Assembly (NCBI GenBank): GCA_029891345.1
Contig: CM057009.1
Coordinates: forward strand, 304,111,166-304,175,165
Direction of reading: 5' to 3'
Source of the DNA: Dryococelus australis
Lineage: Eukaryota; Arthropoda; Insecta; Phasmatodea; Phasmatidae
DNA length: 64,000 bases
In this document: one piece after another, positions 38,401 to 50,400 of the stretch
Layout: every line of letters starts with the position of its first letter
Position numbering within the stretch: the stretch's first letter is position 1
Translations under genes and position numbers: made by a program
Notes under the pieces: generated by a model
Databases searched by the model: none
What the model saw: the letters and a program-made list of their open reading frames with translations, nothing else
What the model was told of the DNA's origin: nothing

Positions 38401-41400
38401 TGTCCATTTCTGATAGTTGGGCATCATGTGGGAAATTGTGGGCGATTTAATAAATAATGACTGATATAATTTCATATATGGTGCACAAGCAAATGTCTGT
38501 GAAACACCCAGAGACATCTTAGGGTATGTAGAGAATGTGTGGACGATGTTTGCCAAAGATAGCATAATCGAAGATCATATTTGTACATAAAGCCCTCGCA
38601 TAGTAGAATAATTCATTTTTTATAGTTAGGCATTATCATGTGGGCCCCAAGTAGCAATCAAAAACTAGTTAACAGTTGGCTAAGTGTTGCCAGTGGTGAC
38701 AATATTCGCAATCATGACTGTTAGCATTTCTTATATGGTTGGCAAGCAGATCATATAAATAAAAGTGCCAGAACCTATTTTACAAATACTCATAATGTGG
38801 GCCAATGCTCTCATGACGATTGTTAGATTTCAACAGATGCCCCACTAGCAAATGATAAAGGAAATGCTAACTGTCAGTTACTGTTGGGAGAATATTAGCA
38901 TCACATATTTATGACTTATGGGCAACTCTTGGTTTGCTAGACATCAGCTGACAGTACATCCAGAAGTGGCCCGCTTGTGGTTAACTTATGGGGAACTCTG
39001 GTTTTGTCAGACATCTGCTGATAGTTTAATATCCATATGTGGCCCATGCATCAACTCATCATACCACAATCATCATTCATAATGTGAGCCACATGCATCT
39101 ATGGGTGCATTCCACTTCTTGAATGCCTGTGGATACCACATGTGGCCTGTTTGTTCATGATCAGATCTACACTTGTGGACCAACTATATTTTGGTACTTA
39201 GGATGTTACAATTGTGGTATTTGTATCTCAAGAAGTTTGGAAATTACATCCACCTGTGCTTATAAGAATGCTTAGGTCATACTTGACCCGTTCATTCTTT
39301 TTATTTTCTAGGGAGGCATCACCCCACTATAATTTTTGTAGCTGTATATCAAACTGTTCGGAAATTACAGCAACCTACACTTATATTTGCGCTTAGGTCA
39401 TAATTGACACTTCGATTGTTTTTGTTTTCTGGGACAATGCCTACATTATTATATTGGTGGTTATATCTCAAATGGTTCAGTAATTACATCCAACTATGCT
39501 TATAAGTATGCTTAGGACATACTTGTAACTTCTGTCTTTTTCATTGTTTGGGGGTGACAACTATGTTATGAATTTAGTAGTTGTATCTCCAACAGTCGGA
39601 AATTATAGCCAACTATTCTTATAAGTGTGCTTAGGACATACTTGACACTTCACTCCTTTTCGTTGTAGGAGGGTGATGTTAATGTTCGGGCTTTATCACT
39701 GGGATTTCAGGCTATGGCTTTGTCGCTGGGATTCGAGTGATAGGATTGACAGGATGCATTTTCGCTGTGAATGAATCGTTGGTTGGAACACTTAGGGAAC
39801 ACCTGGGCATCGGAGTGACATAGCATTACATTCACTAGATATGATTTTGGTATTTGTATCTCACGCAGTTCGGCAATTACAGCCACCATTCATATCTGTA
39901 CTCTTGGTTAATGCTTAATGTGAGATAGTGTGCTAAGGACATACTTTACCTCTCTGTCCTTTTCATTGTCAGGGGCGATGTCTATATTATTAATTTGCTT
40001 GTTGTATATCTAATGGTTCGTAACTTAGGATTGGCTGTTTTCATAAGTGCTCTTAGGTCAAGCTTGACTCCTAGCTCCTTTTCATTGTTGGGGCGATGTT
40101 TATATAATGAATTTGCTAGTTGTATCTCTAACAGTTCGGAAATTACACCTAACTATGCTTATTCCTAAGACATATTGTATACTTGGTGCTGCGACCCTTC
40201 TCCTCATTGTGGGTGATGTCTGTGTTATGAATTTGACAACTATATCTAACATGATTCGGAAATTACAGCCAACTATGCTTATAAGTATACATAGGTCATA
40301 CCTTACCATTTGGTCTTTTTTGTGGTTGTGGGGTAATGCCTATGTTATATTTTTGGTAGTTGTATCTCAAATGGTTCGGAAATTACAACCAACTATGCAT
40401 ATAAATAGTTATTATATTTGACCCTTCCGTCCATTTGGTTTTCGGGGGCGATGTCTATGTTATGATTTTTGCGACTATATCTTTAACGGTTCGAAAATTA
40501 CAGCAAACCATTCTTATAAGTGTGCTTAGTATGTACCTACTTGACCCTGTGACCCATCTCGTCGTCCAGGTTGAAGTCTACATTATGAATTTGGTAGTTG
40601 TATATCAAATGGTTTGGAAATACCAGCCAACTATGCGGGAGAGTAGTTTCAGGGGTCTATGAACTCGAAGATTCTTCAGGCAAGCTGGATGTTGTTGGCA
40701 TTGGCATGTAAGAGCTTGACTGGCAGGGAGACACCACACATTCAGAACCCACACTCAAGTCGTCAACACCACATTGTATGGTCATCAGCAGAATGCAAGA
40801 GCATCAAGTTGGGACACCAAGATGGTGGCCGGGAAGGTTTTCTCAATCGGGTGGAATAATTCTAACTTACCACCCAGTTCAGTATGATTGTGAAAATTCT
40901 GGCTAATTGTACTAGTGATTTGCTTGCATTTAGAGGGCGTGATCCCTCTTCCCTGCCGATTGGATGGCCGAAGCGTGGCAAAGCCTAACGGCTTAGAGCA
41001 CTGCGATAAAATGTAAAAGAACGGCGACCGATAGGTCGCATGATTGATGCTAGCGAGCACTTTTGGTGTGCGAAAGTCAGCCTCATTGTGCAAACACATG
41101 GTCGTCTGAGAAAAAACAGTTAATTCCGAGGGAACAAGAGAATATTCGGTGGTAAAAGGGGTAAATTGGAGGGAAAGGGGGAAATTTCAGAGGGAAAATG
41201 GAAAATTTTCCCTGTGATGACAAGAATTATGGCGGGCAGTCCTCGAGTCCTCAGCCCCAGACCCTGTCCTGGAAACAACTCTTTTATACTACTACTGTCC
41301 ATACCTGCATATATTATAACGCGCATTATACTGACCAGCATGCACCCAGTAAAGTTGTTAACGACAGAGAGAAAGTAGCTTCATATCTTAACACTGAAAG

Positions 41401-44400
41401 AAAAGTGTAGGTAAACTTTGTGAACAGTGAAATTTTGTTTTCTACTTTTAAAATTCATATAATGGTTAAGAGCTGGCAACTTCGTAAAATAATTGTTTTT
41501 ATAGTAATTCCAGATTTTCACTTGCCCAGCACATGAATGAAGTCATCAGCCCATGTCAATGTTAATTTAAAGGCCATACTACAATCGCAATAACCATTGT
41601 CATATCAATAGCCATTAATATTGCTATTATAAAAAATAATGTGCTGCAATTGATACAATAAAACCAGACATTTTCATTTGTTGCCAATGGATTTTCATGT
41701 CCATATTGGAACTTTTAAGTATAGTTACTTAAATTTTCAATCACGTTAAGTTGGTTGTAACCTATATAGACGGCCCCAGGGTAGAAGGTATTTTTTCAGG
41801 AGAGACAAAAAACTGCATAGTCAAATATAAAAATTCAATACTTTAATTTTTTCTGCTTTATTCTCTTAATTAACAACACTTTCACAAATTATTAGTAGCA
41901 CATTACAATATCTAAATATACTTAAGAGATTCTGTGACTTGTTCCTTTTAGCACACTTTTTACTCTGACTTGTTGCATTTTTCACACATCACTTTAAGTC
42001 CTAGAATGATAACTAACATGTTGTTTGAGGATATATTTACTAAATAGAAACATGTAAATTAATTAATTTATATACAATTATGTTCTTGTGTGGAAACCAT
42101 CATAACAACATTCATATTATAATGGAGTAAAAGAGGCAATATTTTTCACAAGATTTCCAACATTTACATATAAAGATTCTGTTTACAAGTAATAAAAGAG
42201 GAAAATAACATGGGAAAACATTACGCTGAAAACATAAAGTTTTGACTTTTACTTAGTTTTCCTCATCTGAGTCGTAAATAGGATCAGTCAATTCCATTTC
42301 GGTCTTCAAGTTCTTATGAAACTCATGAAAAACAGGTGGGATGTATGGGAGTAATGATAGAAGATCCTTCTTTCTATCTTCAGAAATTGGCACTACATCA
42401 TTGTAAAATTTGTTTGGCTTTAGACAAGGATGAGGTTGTTAGCGTCGTGTCATATCCATGACAGAGAATGTATTTTCTTCTGTCAGAGAGGTCTTATACA
42501 GCACTTGCATAGGCTTATCCAGAATATAACATAAGCACCTTATTTGTTGCCATACAAACTTCTCCCCATCTTAATTTGGTTTCCTCATCTGTATATCAGT
42601 TCTCAGAAGTGATGCATAATCACAGAAGTCTTTCTGTGTAAGTTCAATTACATTAAATTATTTCTTCTTTCCTGCAATTCTGATCAGCTATGCCCAGTCA
42701 TGAGGATGACTAATTTGCATACTGTACTTATTCTTTGCTTATTCAATCACAGCATGACCACTGTCACATTCCATTCTACTGGGGCCTGGAACCATGAATT
42801 TATTATCCAACACGTAAATCTTATTTTCCTGCACAACATAAAGACACGTAGCAAGAAACGGTGTGATTTATTCTGTCCTGGACATGAATCACTGTACAGA
42901 ACAACGGTCTTGATCTTCAGGAAGGTTCGAAATTGCTCTGCACACACATGATACACTTTCATTCGCCCCTGTTCTTACCATCGATTCGTACCACAAAGAA
43001 CATGTAGCTTGGTAATCCTAATTGTCGTTTGTAAAATGCCACACTAGTTGGAAGGCATTGCTGAAGGTAGAATGCAAGTACAGTCATGCTGTTATCAGTC
43101 TTGGACAAGTTTTTGTCTGCAATTTTAACTTCATAAACCAATTCTGCTACATTGTGGTGCATGTCTTGCTGCTGTTTTAATTATATTTGTTCTTCATTAC
43201 ATGCATACATTAACTTCATCTTCAATTAATCACATGTGCGACAGTACCTTTCTTTGAGTTCTTTATTGCAATATTTGCTTCAGAAAACAGTTTCGAAAAT
43301 ATTGTATAGCTAACTAGCTTATCTTCGACTTCACAGTATTTATTGTGTAGTTCAGATATAGTCAGATGTGGAGGTAGATACTTCTCGCTACTTTCCTTTC
43401 GACAGTAGTGGCTTTCGTACGCTGTTAGTGCATTGAGGAATTCGTTGACCTTGTCCAATTTAGCTTTGTTGGTTTTATTTGGTGGCTCGTGGCGACCTCT
43501 TTTGTCTGGTGTTGTAGAGCTTCTTGGTGATTTTTGTTTTAGCTGACCAATGACCCATACAAATTTTAGTGTTTCAGCAAAGATTCGAAGAAAACAAGAA
43601 TTCCAGACTTCAACATTCCTGCCAGAAATGGGAACATAATAATGTAATGTAACCCCTCTATTTTTCTGTTTACACGGGGTACTTCTTCTTTTTCGCGAAA
43701 CATTAGGTATGGTATAAGTCACTAAGCCTGTAAGATAAGATGCTCTTCTGTCATGAGTTCCCATTCGCCAGTATTGCTGAAATAATTCTTGCTGATTTTC
43801 TTGGTTAACTTTATGTCCAGAGTTCATACGGCAGTCAGACAACCTACGAAACGATCTTGCTCTAATTTTATTCCCACTTTCAGTCACATAACTCTGCCCT
43901 GCATTCCGTTTTCTTTTCGTAGAGTTTCTTACCTCCCTTGACCTTCTCTGGTGCCTCGTTTATTATGTACTGTAATCACACAATCAGTATTCAATTCACT
44001 ATCACTGAAGTCAGAATCTAGTACTGGTGCCTTGTTTTGTCCATCATCTGGTGCACAGTTAGGATCTATGTCACTGTCATCACAGGCATTGTCTTCTTGT
44101 AAATGAGAATTATATTATATGTTAGGATATTCTATAGGTACATTGTCAGTTATGGGTACCTAGGCTAGATCATCTACAAGAGCACAGATTATATAAGAAT
44201 TCTTATTATCATATTTTTCTCATTTTGAATTGTGTATTGATCCCAGTCCACACACTTGAACTGTTTTTAATTACGGTAGCTTTTTCTATTATGTACGCTG
44301 CTTTCTTCGGCTTAAATTAAGCCTCCCATAGAAGTTATAGCTTTATTTGTATCATCATGTATTGTCGTAGATGGAACAGATTTATAAAGAGAAAAATTCC

Positions 44401-47400
44401 CTTGTTCACATGTCTTACTACCATTATCAACACCAGCTGCATGTGCATCGAAATCCAATCTTCTAACTAATGTTTTCTTTGGCTCACCTGGAAATAAATA
44501 TGAACTGTTTATATCTCGTGATAAAGCAAAATGGAATAAATTTAATATATTAAAATGTTTAGAGATGATTATTTTTGCAACAGAATAAAAACGTATCAAT
44601 ATTGACATTAATACAAATATTATGCCATTATGATAATTTCAAACGATTTTTTGCATTACTAAATAATCACCCAACACAGAACACGTTCGTGTCATGAAAT
44701 TATTTTCCATTATGGCTTGTTCAAATATTTTGAGTCTAAGACAGTAATTAATAAACGACACATATTTTCCGAGAACTCTACTTCCACAGCGACAATATGA
44801 TGAATATTTTTTGATGAAATAAGCAACTGTTAAATACTGCCCTGAAATTCCAAAAATATGCATTTCATTTTCGGGAGAACTTATCTCCATGAACATATGC
44901 CTACTTAACTGAACTGACGATGTTAGGTTACGTTGAATAATTTTAGGTAACCTTACTAAGTGATATTACTATATTCTCATACAAATGCATATAGATAACT
45001 GATGGTTTAGAATAGGTTAAAAATAGTAATGTGTATGAATAATAACTATGCAAAGAGGACAGGATTTATCGCCTCATAAACACTACTGGCATTATTACAA
45101 AATACAACTTTTATCATGTTATAAATTACCTTAGCTAAAATGTAATGTTTGTATGGCCATTTCCGCCATTCTTTTGCTTCTTGCTTGTTGTAGCATGATT
45201 CAAAATGTCAACTACTACACAAACAGAGCATAATCTGATTTTTTTTTCGCAATTCAGGTTGACGAACTTCGAAACACTTAACTTGAGGTACTGTCAACAA
45301 AAAAGTGGCCAGCATTAAAATTTTACAACGCTAGAAGCAGTGATAATCGTATCTTCCAATTAAATAACAAAATTAATATTTTATACATTTATTGTGAAAT
45401 TCTTATATATTATTATGCTATTAACTGGTATTGCAGCACATTACCTCAGCATTGTGAAAGTTTCATCTTCTATTTAAAAAAATATATATAATGTATTCAA
45501 AACTAGTGAACCATACATAATACTGAAGCAAGACAGAATTTCAAAGTACTACTGCTTATTTACATTTTATGGAATAGTACAACATGGCCAGTCAGTAATA
45601 CAAGTAGAATTATACAAGTCAGACTTATTTCCTTTTACACGATGGTTTTTAGAATACCAAAAGGAACAATTCAACTTATTCCCTTTTACACTTTATGAAA
45701 ATGAATTTCATATAACTTGTTTCATTTTACACATTGCGAATTCTTTTATTTTTAATGCATGTAGACTTATTACATTTTACTCAGTGAAGGGTAAATGTAA
45801 AAGTGGCTTATTGAAGAAATAAAGTGATAGTGACCAAAATGTGACTTGTTACCTTTTACCCTGGGGCCGTCGATATATTTTTTAACTCGTTTTTGTATGT
45901 AGGCATCTCGATATGTTCAAAGTAATTATTTTTGGTTTTGTTGTTCCCATTTTAACAAACCATGTGCCATGAAACAAGCATGTAATAAGAATAATATTGT
46001 ATTGCATTGTAAAGGGCTTTTTAACGTCCTCTGGTTTTATGCTTGAAAAATTTGCAGGAGACATCTTACATACTAACATATAACATAACTTAAATTAACA
46101 CCCATGCCTTACCCTAGATTCGAACTCAGAGCCTCTCGCAACTCAGATTGGTGGCGCAGCAAATGACTGTACCACAGGAAGTCGGCAAAAAGAAAAAATA
46201 TAACTGGAGTTAAATGTATGTTCAGTTTCGTGACTGGGAGCGTAGAGATGTGAAAGTTAATTTGACATGTGTAGTAATAATAGTGGATTCTTATTGCCTA
46301 CGCATAGGTATTCGCACAAGAGGTAAGAAGTTCGCATTACTGTGCAGCTGTGCATTGGCAATGGTTATGAGTATTTATAAGTGCGTGTTAAACACTGTTG
46401 TCCTTTTAATGTTATTGGTATGATTAAGGTTATGTCGAATGTAGTACGTCCTGGTGGAAGAATACACAATGTGTCTACAAGCAGATGTAAAGGCTCCCAC
46501 CCACCTGGAACTATTTCCCATGTCTCAGTCAGACAAGCGCAGTAACTACACTGTCACGTACTAAGATCTGAACTGGCATGCAGTGTTCTCGTAGCATTGT
46601 GTATTCCTATGGGACTTCGAAGGGTGAACTTATCATATTATTTGTGGAAAATCTGTAGAAAGGTTCAATGCAGGGCCCTTGAGTACCTATGTATGTATGT
46701 GATGTGTCTATTTCGAGCTGTAGCATTTTGAAAAAGGTTTTTTTAGTTGTGTCCGAGTGCTCTGAATGGTGTTTGCAATGTGTGTGACATCTTAAAAGTA
46801 CTTAGGAGGCATCGCGTGAAGTGTGTGTTATTTTGGTAGATGAGCACATCGAACGATTTATACTAACCAACAAATTTACCCTAATTTCCCCTACTGTTTA
46901 CCCACGAAAGGGTTACATATTTTTATCCTCCACAACTGTCGCACAAATTTCCCCTGCACCCTCTCCATTTGCGCTGACTTTCTGTGACCTTACATCTAAG
47001 AGTCTTCCTCTTTTAGGGCGTGTCCATGGATACAATTGCGGCCATGGCACCAGACAACCCTATTATAGTCGCTACACATGCGTCCATTTATAACATAAGA
47101 AGTCAGACCTATGATGTATAGGGCTTGCCTTTATACGAATGTAATGCTCCTACCGACCTAGCTACTAACATGAATGCTAAACAGCCCACAGAACTGCGAA
47201 GGCACTCACACTGGTGAAGAAGGATTTGGGGGTTAGCCAGAAAAAAATTAGCAAAATGCTCAGTGTGTGGTCGAGAGCAGCATGTAAAGAATGTGGTGGT
47301 GACATGTGTGCAGCAAGTACAGCATGATGGGCACTGGAGATTCACATGCCAACACGGGCCACAAGAGTGTGTAGGCAACAAGATACAGGCGTGCGCCCTG

Positions 47401-50400
47401 CATGTACTACAAGACCAAAGTGCTCTGCAGGTGGAGTTCGTGTACTGCTTCATGGAGGCCTTCTACCCGACCATTGGTGGACCACAGGTAAACCTTCCTT
47501 TACAATAGAACAATGAAAGCTCTTAACACCCTTAATATTCACCACACGATAGTATTTTTCAGTGTATTCCCCACTTTAATTTTCATATGGAATCACCTCT
47601 CGGAGTTTGGCACATGAATTCTGGTCAGCATTGAATAGCTCAGTGTAAAATGTCGCATGTGGTTGAACTGTGATATATACTTATGCCAGACAAAATGTTG
47701 AGTAGAGACTTTATTTCCTAACAATTATTCAAACCATTAAATTGTGTTTACAAGAACAGGCAGTAAAAGCGACTGTGTTTGGCACTGAGCATTCATAAGC
47801 AAGCATATTCCAATGGGAAAACATTTCAAATTTATGTTTGAAATAAACACAGCTGTCATAAAAATTAATCTCGTACTCTCCTTTCCTTCAATGAAACTTT
47901 ACAGGAAAGCCCTAATATTGATATTGCCATATATGTTGCCATTTTTTTTCTCTTCAGTTGTCAAATTCAAAATTCTTCACAACATGCCCAACTTTTGTAA
48001 GTGAAATGTTAAGTAATGTGTCCTCTGTCAATGGGCGAAAATCTCAAATTCTAAGCACGTGATATTTTTCTGTTCAGGTATCCGCACTCTCAAACAATTA
48101 AGTGATTTAATCACGACACGCGAGGTGCTCTCATATAAAGTAAATTTCCATTTCTCATGAACAAGTGCATATTTCAGTCAAGCCTGTAACTTTGAGCGGT
48201 CATCCATCAAAAATAGAACGACTATCAATACTGTTAATTTGCGAGACCACTCACTTATAGCCGTGTATAAGTTAGACGCTGGGTCCAATTCAGATAACAT
48301 TTATCTGATCCAACCAAAATGAGTTAACATAGAACACCTCTCATCCCTAAATTTCTCATAAGTTACCCTTCTCCACTACAGTTGTACATTCTCTTGCCAA
48401 AGGCCCTGGCAAATTACACTTAAAACTATCTCGATTCACACCTCCTCTTTTACATTGTACCAAAATATTGATTACAATTAAAGCATTGGCGATTCTCATC
48501 ACATGAAGTGTTATATCCAACATTTATCTTCCCCTCTCATTCAAAATCTCATCTAGGGGCACGACTCTCTTCCTCAGACAGTTGGGAAGTGTACATCCTA
48601 GTTTCTACTTGAATGGCCCAGGTACGAAATTGTTCAAAATTTACAGGGAAAGTTTGGCCAACACTATGTGCCCTAACAGTAGGGGCTAATATCTCAATTA
48701 AAAGGGTGACTAATTTTTCATTGTCTAAATTGATGTTTAGAGCCCAGGCATGCTTACTAATTGATTGTTGGAAATGCAAAACATTTTCTCCTGATCTCTG
48801 AAAGCGAAAGACAAACTGCCTTCCCAAATCATCCCTGACCCTTCATGGGCAAATACATTCCCAAAGATTTTCTTTTACGCCATGCCATTCTTCCCTTTGG
48901 TCAATTCCCCGCGCAATTATTTTCATTGCAACTCCCATGGTCTCACAAACAATGGCTTGCAATAAGCAAATCTCACTGGGAAAAATGTTCATCCTTAGTA
49001 CACTATCAACTAGCAAACAAAATTGTATCAGATTGATGGGATTGCAATCCTGTAATTCTTTTATAGTGCCCAAGGAAGAAATGGTGGTTTGCCGAGTAAC
49101 ATCATTCATAGAGAAAATTTATCTTTGACTTTGGGTTTTGAAGTTTGCATACTACTTTTGTCACTTGCTCACTCTAAGATTGCCATCTTTTTCCATGAAT
49201 CATCTACACTCTCACTTTCCTCATCTACAATGTTTGAAGCATTGAGGTTGAGAAACAAGATGGTCTTATCCATCTTGTATATCCAAGATGCCATGCTTAT
49301 TAAATAAATTACAACCAATAGTAACCGCATTGCACCACAATAAAATGGGACAGCAGAGAGACGCATTTTTGAGATGCCCTCTGCCCCACGGAGGTCTCAG
49401 GAGTTCTCAACCTTGCCTCACTTGCTTCACAATACACAAAATAATTTGGCACCCTCGTGGGGCAAAAGGTAGTCTCGTCTCAAATCCCCATATACTGTGG
49501 CCCAATACTCCCTTGCTTATACTTCTACTTGTCAAGTAAATTAGTGTAAGAATATTCTCTATACATTAACAATGATGTCCTTCATGGTGGTTCTACAAAA
49601 ATGTTCTCGAAAACCAATGTTTGTGTTTCTTAAGTGTTTAATGAGCAAAGGGCAAAAAACACTACATTCACATATAATATATACTTTGATAGCCAATATA
49701 AAATACTCTAAAAGCATTAAGAGCTGTTTTAAAAATGTGCAAAGACACTAGTGAATATTTCCAAGGAAACTTTACTATTAAAAATATGTCAGTATACTTT
49801 TCGCATATCTCAATTCACAGTTTATACAGTGCCAAATGATTTGGATCATTCACAGAATTGGCTAAATGAAAATGATTAAAATAGCCCTTTCCAATTAATA
49901 TTTTCACCAAATGTTTATAAATTGTGATCTCAGCGTTATCAGCTATTAACAGGTTCGGAAATTATTCCAAGTAATAACTTCCGCATGGGTTTATGTGGGG
50001 TCTCATACCAGAGGAAGGCCGTCTTCAAATTGCGTTGTCGACCGACATACCTGTGCAGTGGCATGTAGAATGTGCCCGGAGAAAATAGCAGCAACCAAAC
50101 CTGGAACAGCCTTACACGCTGAAATGCCGGGGACATCTACTTGCATACAGCCTCAGATCCCCTTGCCTTCGTAGAATGGACTGGGATCAGCTGTTCGCCC
50201 ATGACACGCCTCCTCTGCTCCACATAGCATGTTTGGTCACTCTTTTCTGCTCACTGGACACTGGTGTCAGGGCACGCTCACACTCGTGAATACTTGCACA
50301 CTCAATATTAAATGCGTTAAGTGCTTCCACTACCAAATTCATTTCCCATACACCTGTGTAATTTTGCACAACAAGCCCGACTTTCGTACATGAAATGTTA

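Larger units (their letters stand above)
36770..40640 (-). repeat. Right-arm tandem array, about 120-bp units
   Basis: It holds the inverted counterpart of 27190-29165, reading on the + strand 'ttcggaaattacagccaact', 'atgcttataagtgtgcttag' and 'gacatacttgacccc'. It is interrupted by an unrelated 1.3-kb segment at 37868-39180. Confidence 0.88.
26736..41297. mobile_element. Giant foldback-like element (about 14.6 kb) with tandem-repeat inverted arms
   Basis: The two ends are inverted copies: left 'cagtagtataaag', then 'gttgtttccaggacaggg'; right, reversed, 'cagtagtagtataaaag', then 'gttgtttccaggacaggg'. Homology runs inward along the full left arm (26736-30772) and right arm (35395-41297) in the same order: G/C-rich 'aaatttccc' block, a 120-bp tandem array, a shared tRNA-like relic, then an inner region. 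A 4.6-kb loop (30773-35394) lies between. Long inverted ends of tandem repeats with a loop are the layout of foldback elements such as Drosophila FB and Galileo. No transposase was found in the arms or loop. It sits inside a copy of repeat M1, which proves insertion. The target duplication is unclear; at most a base or two is seen. Confidence 0.78.

Noticed and set aside
27190-40640. Possible CRISPR array, because of many spaced repeats
   Set aside because: The units are adjoining diverged 120-bp tandem repeats in animal DNA, without short identical repeats or unique spacers.
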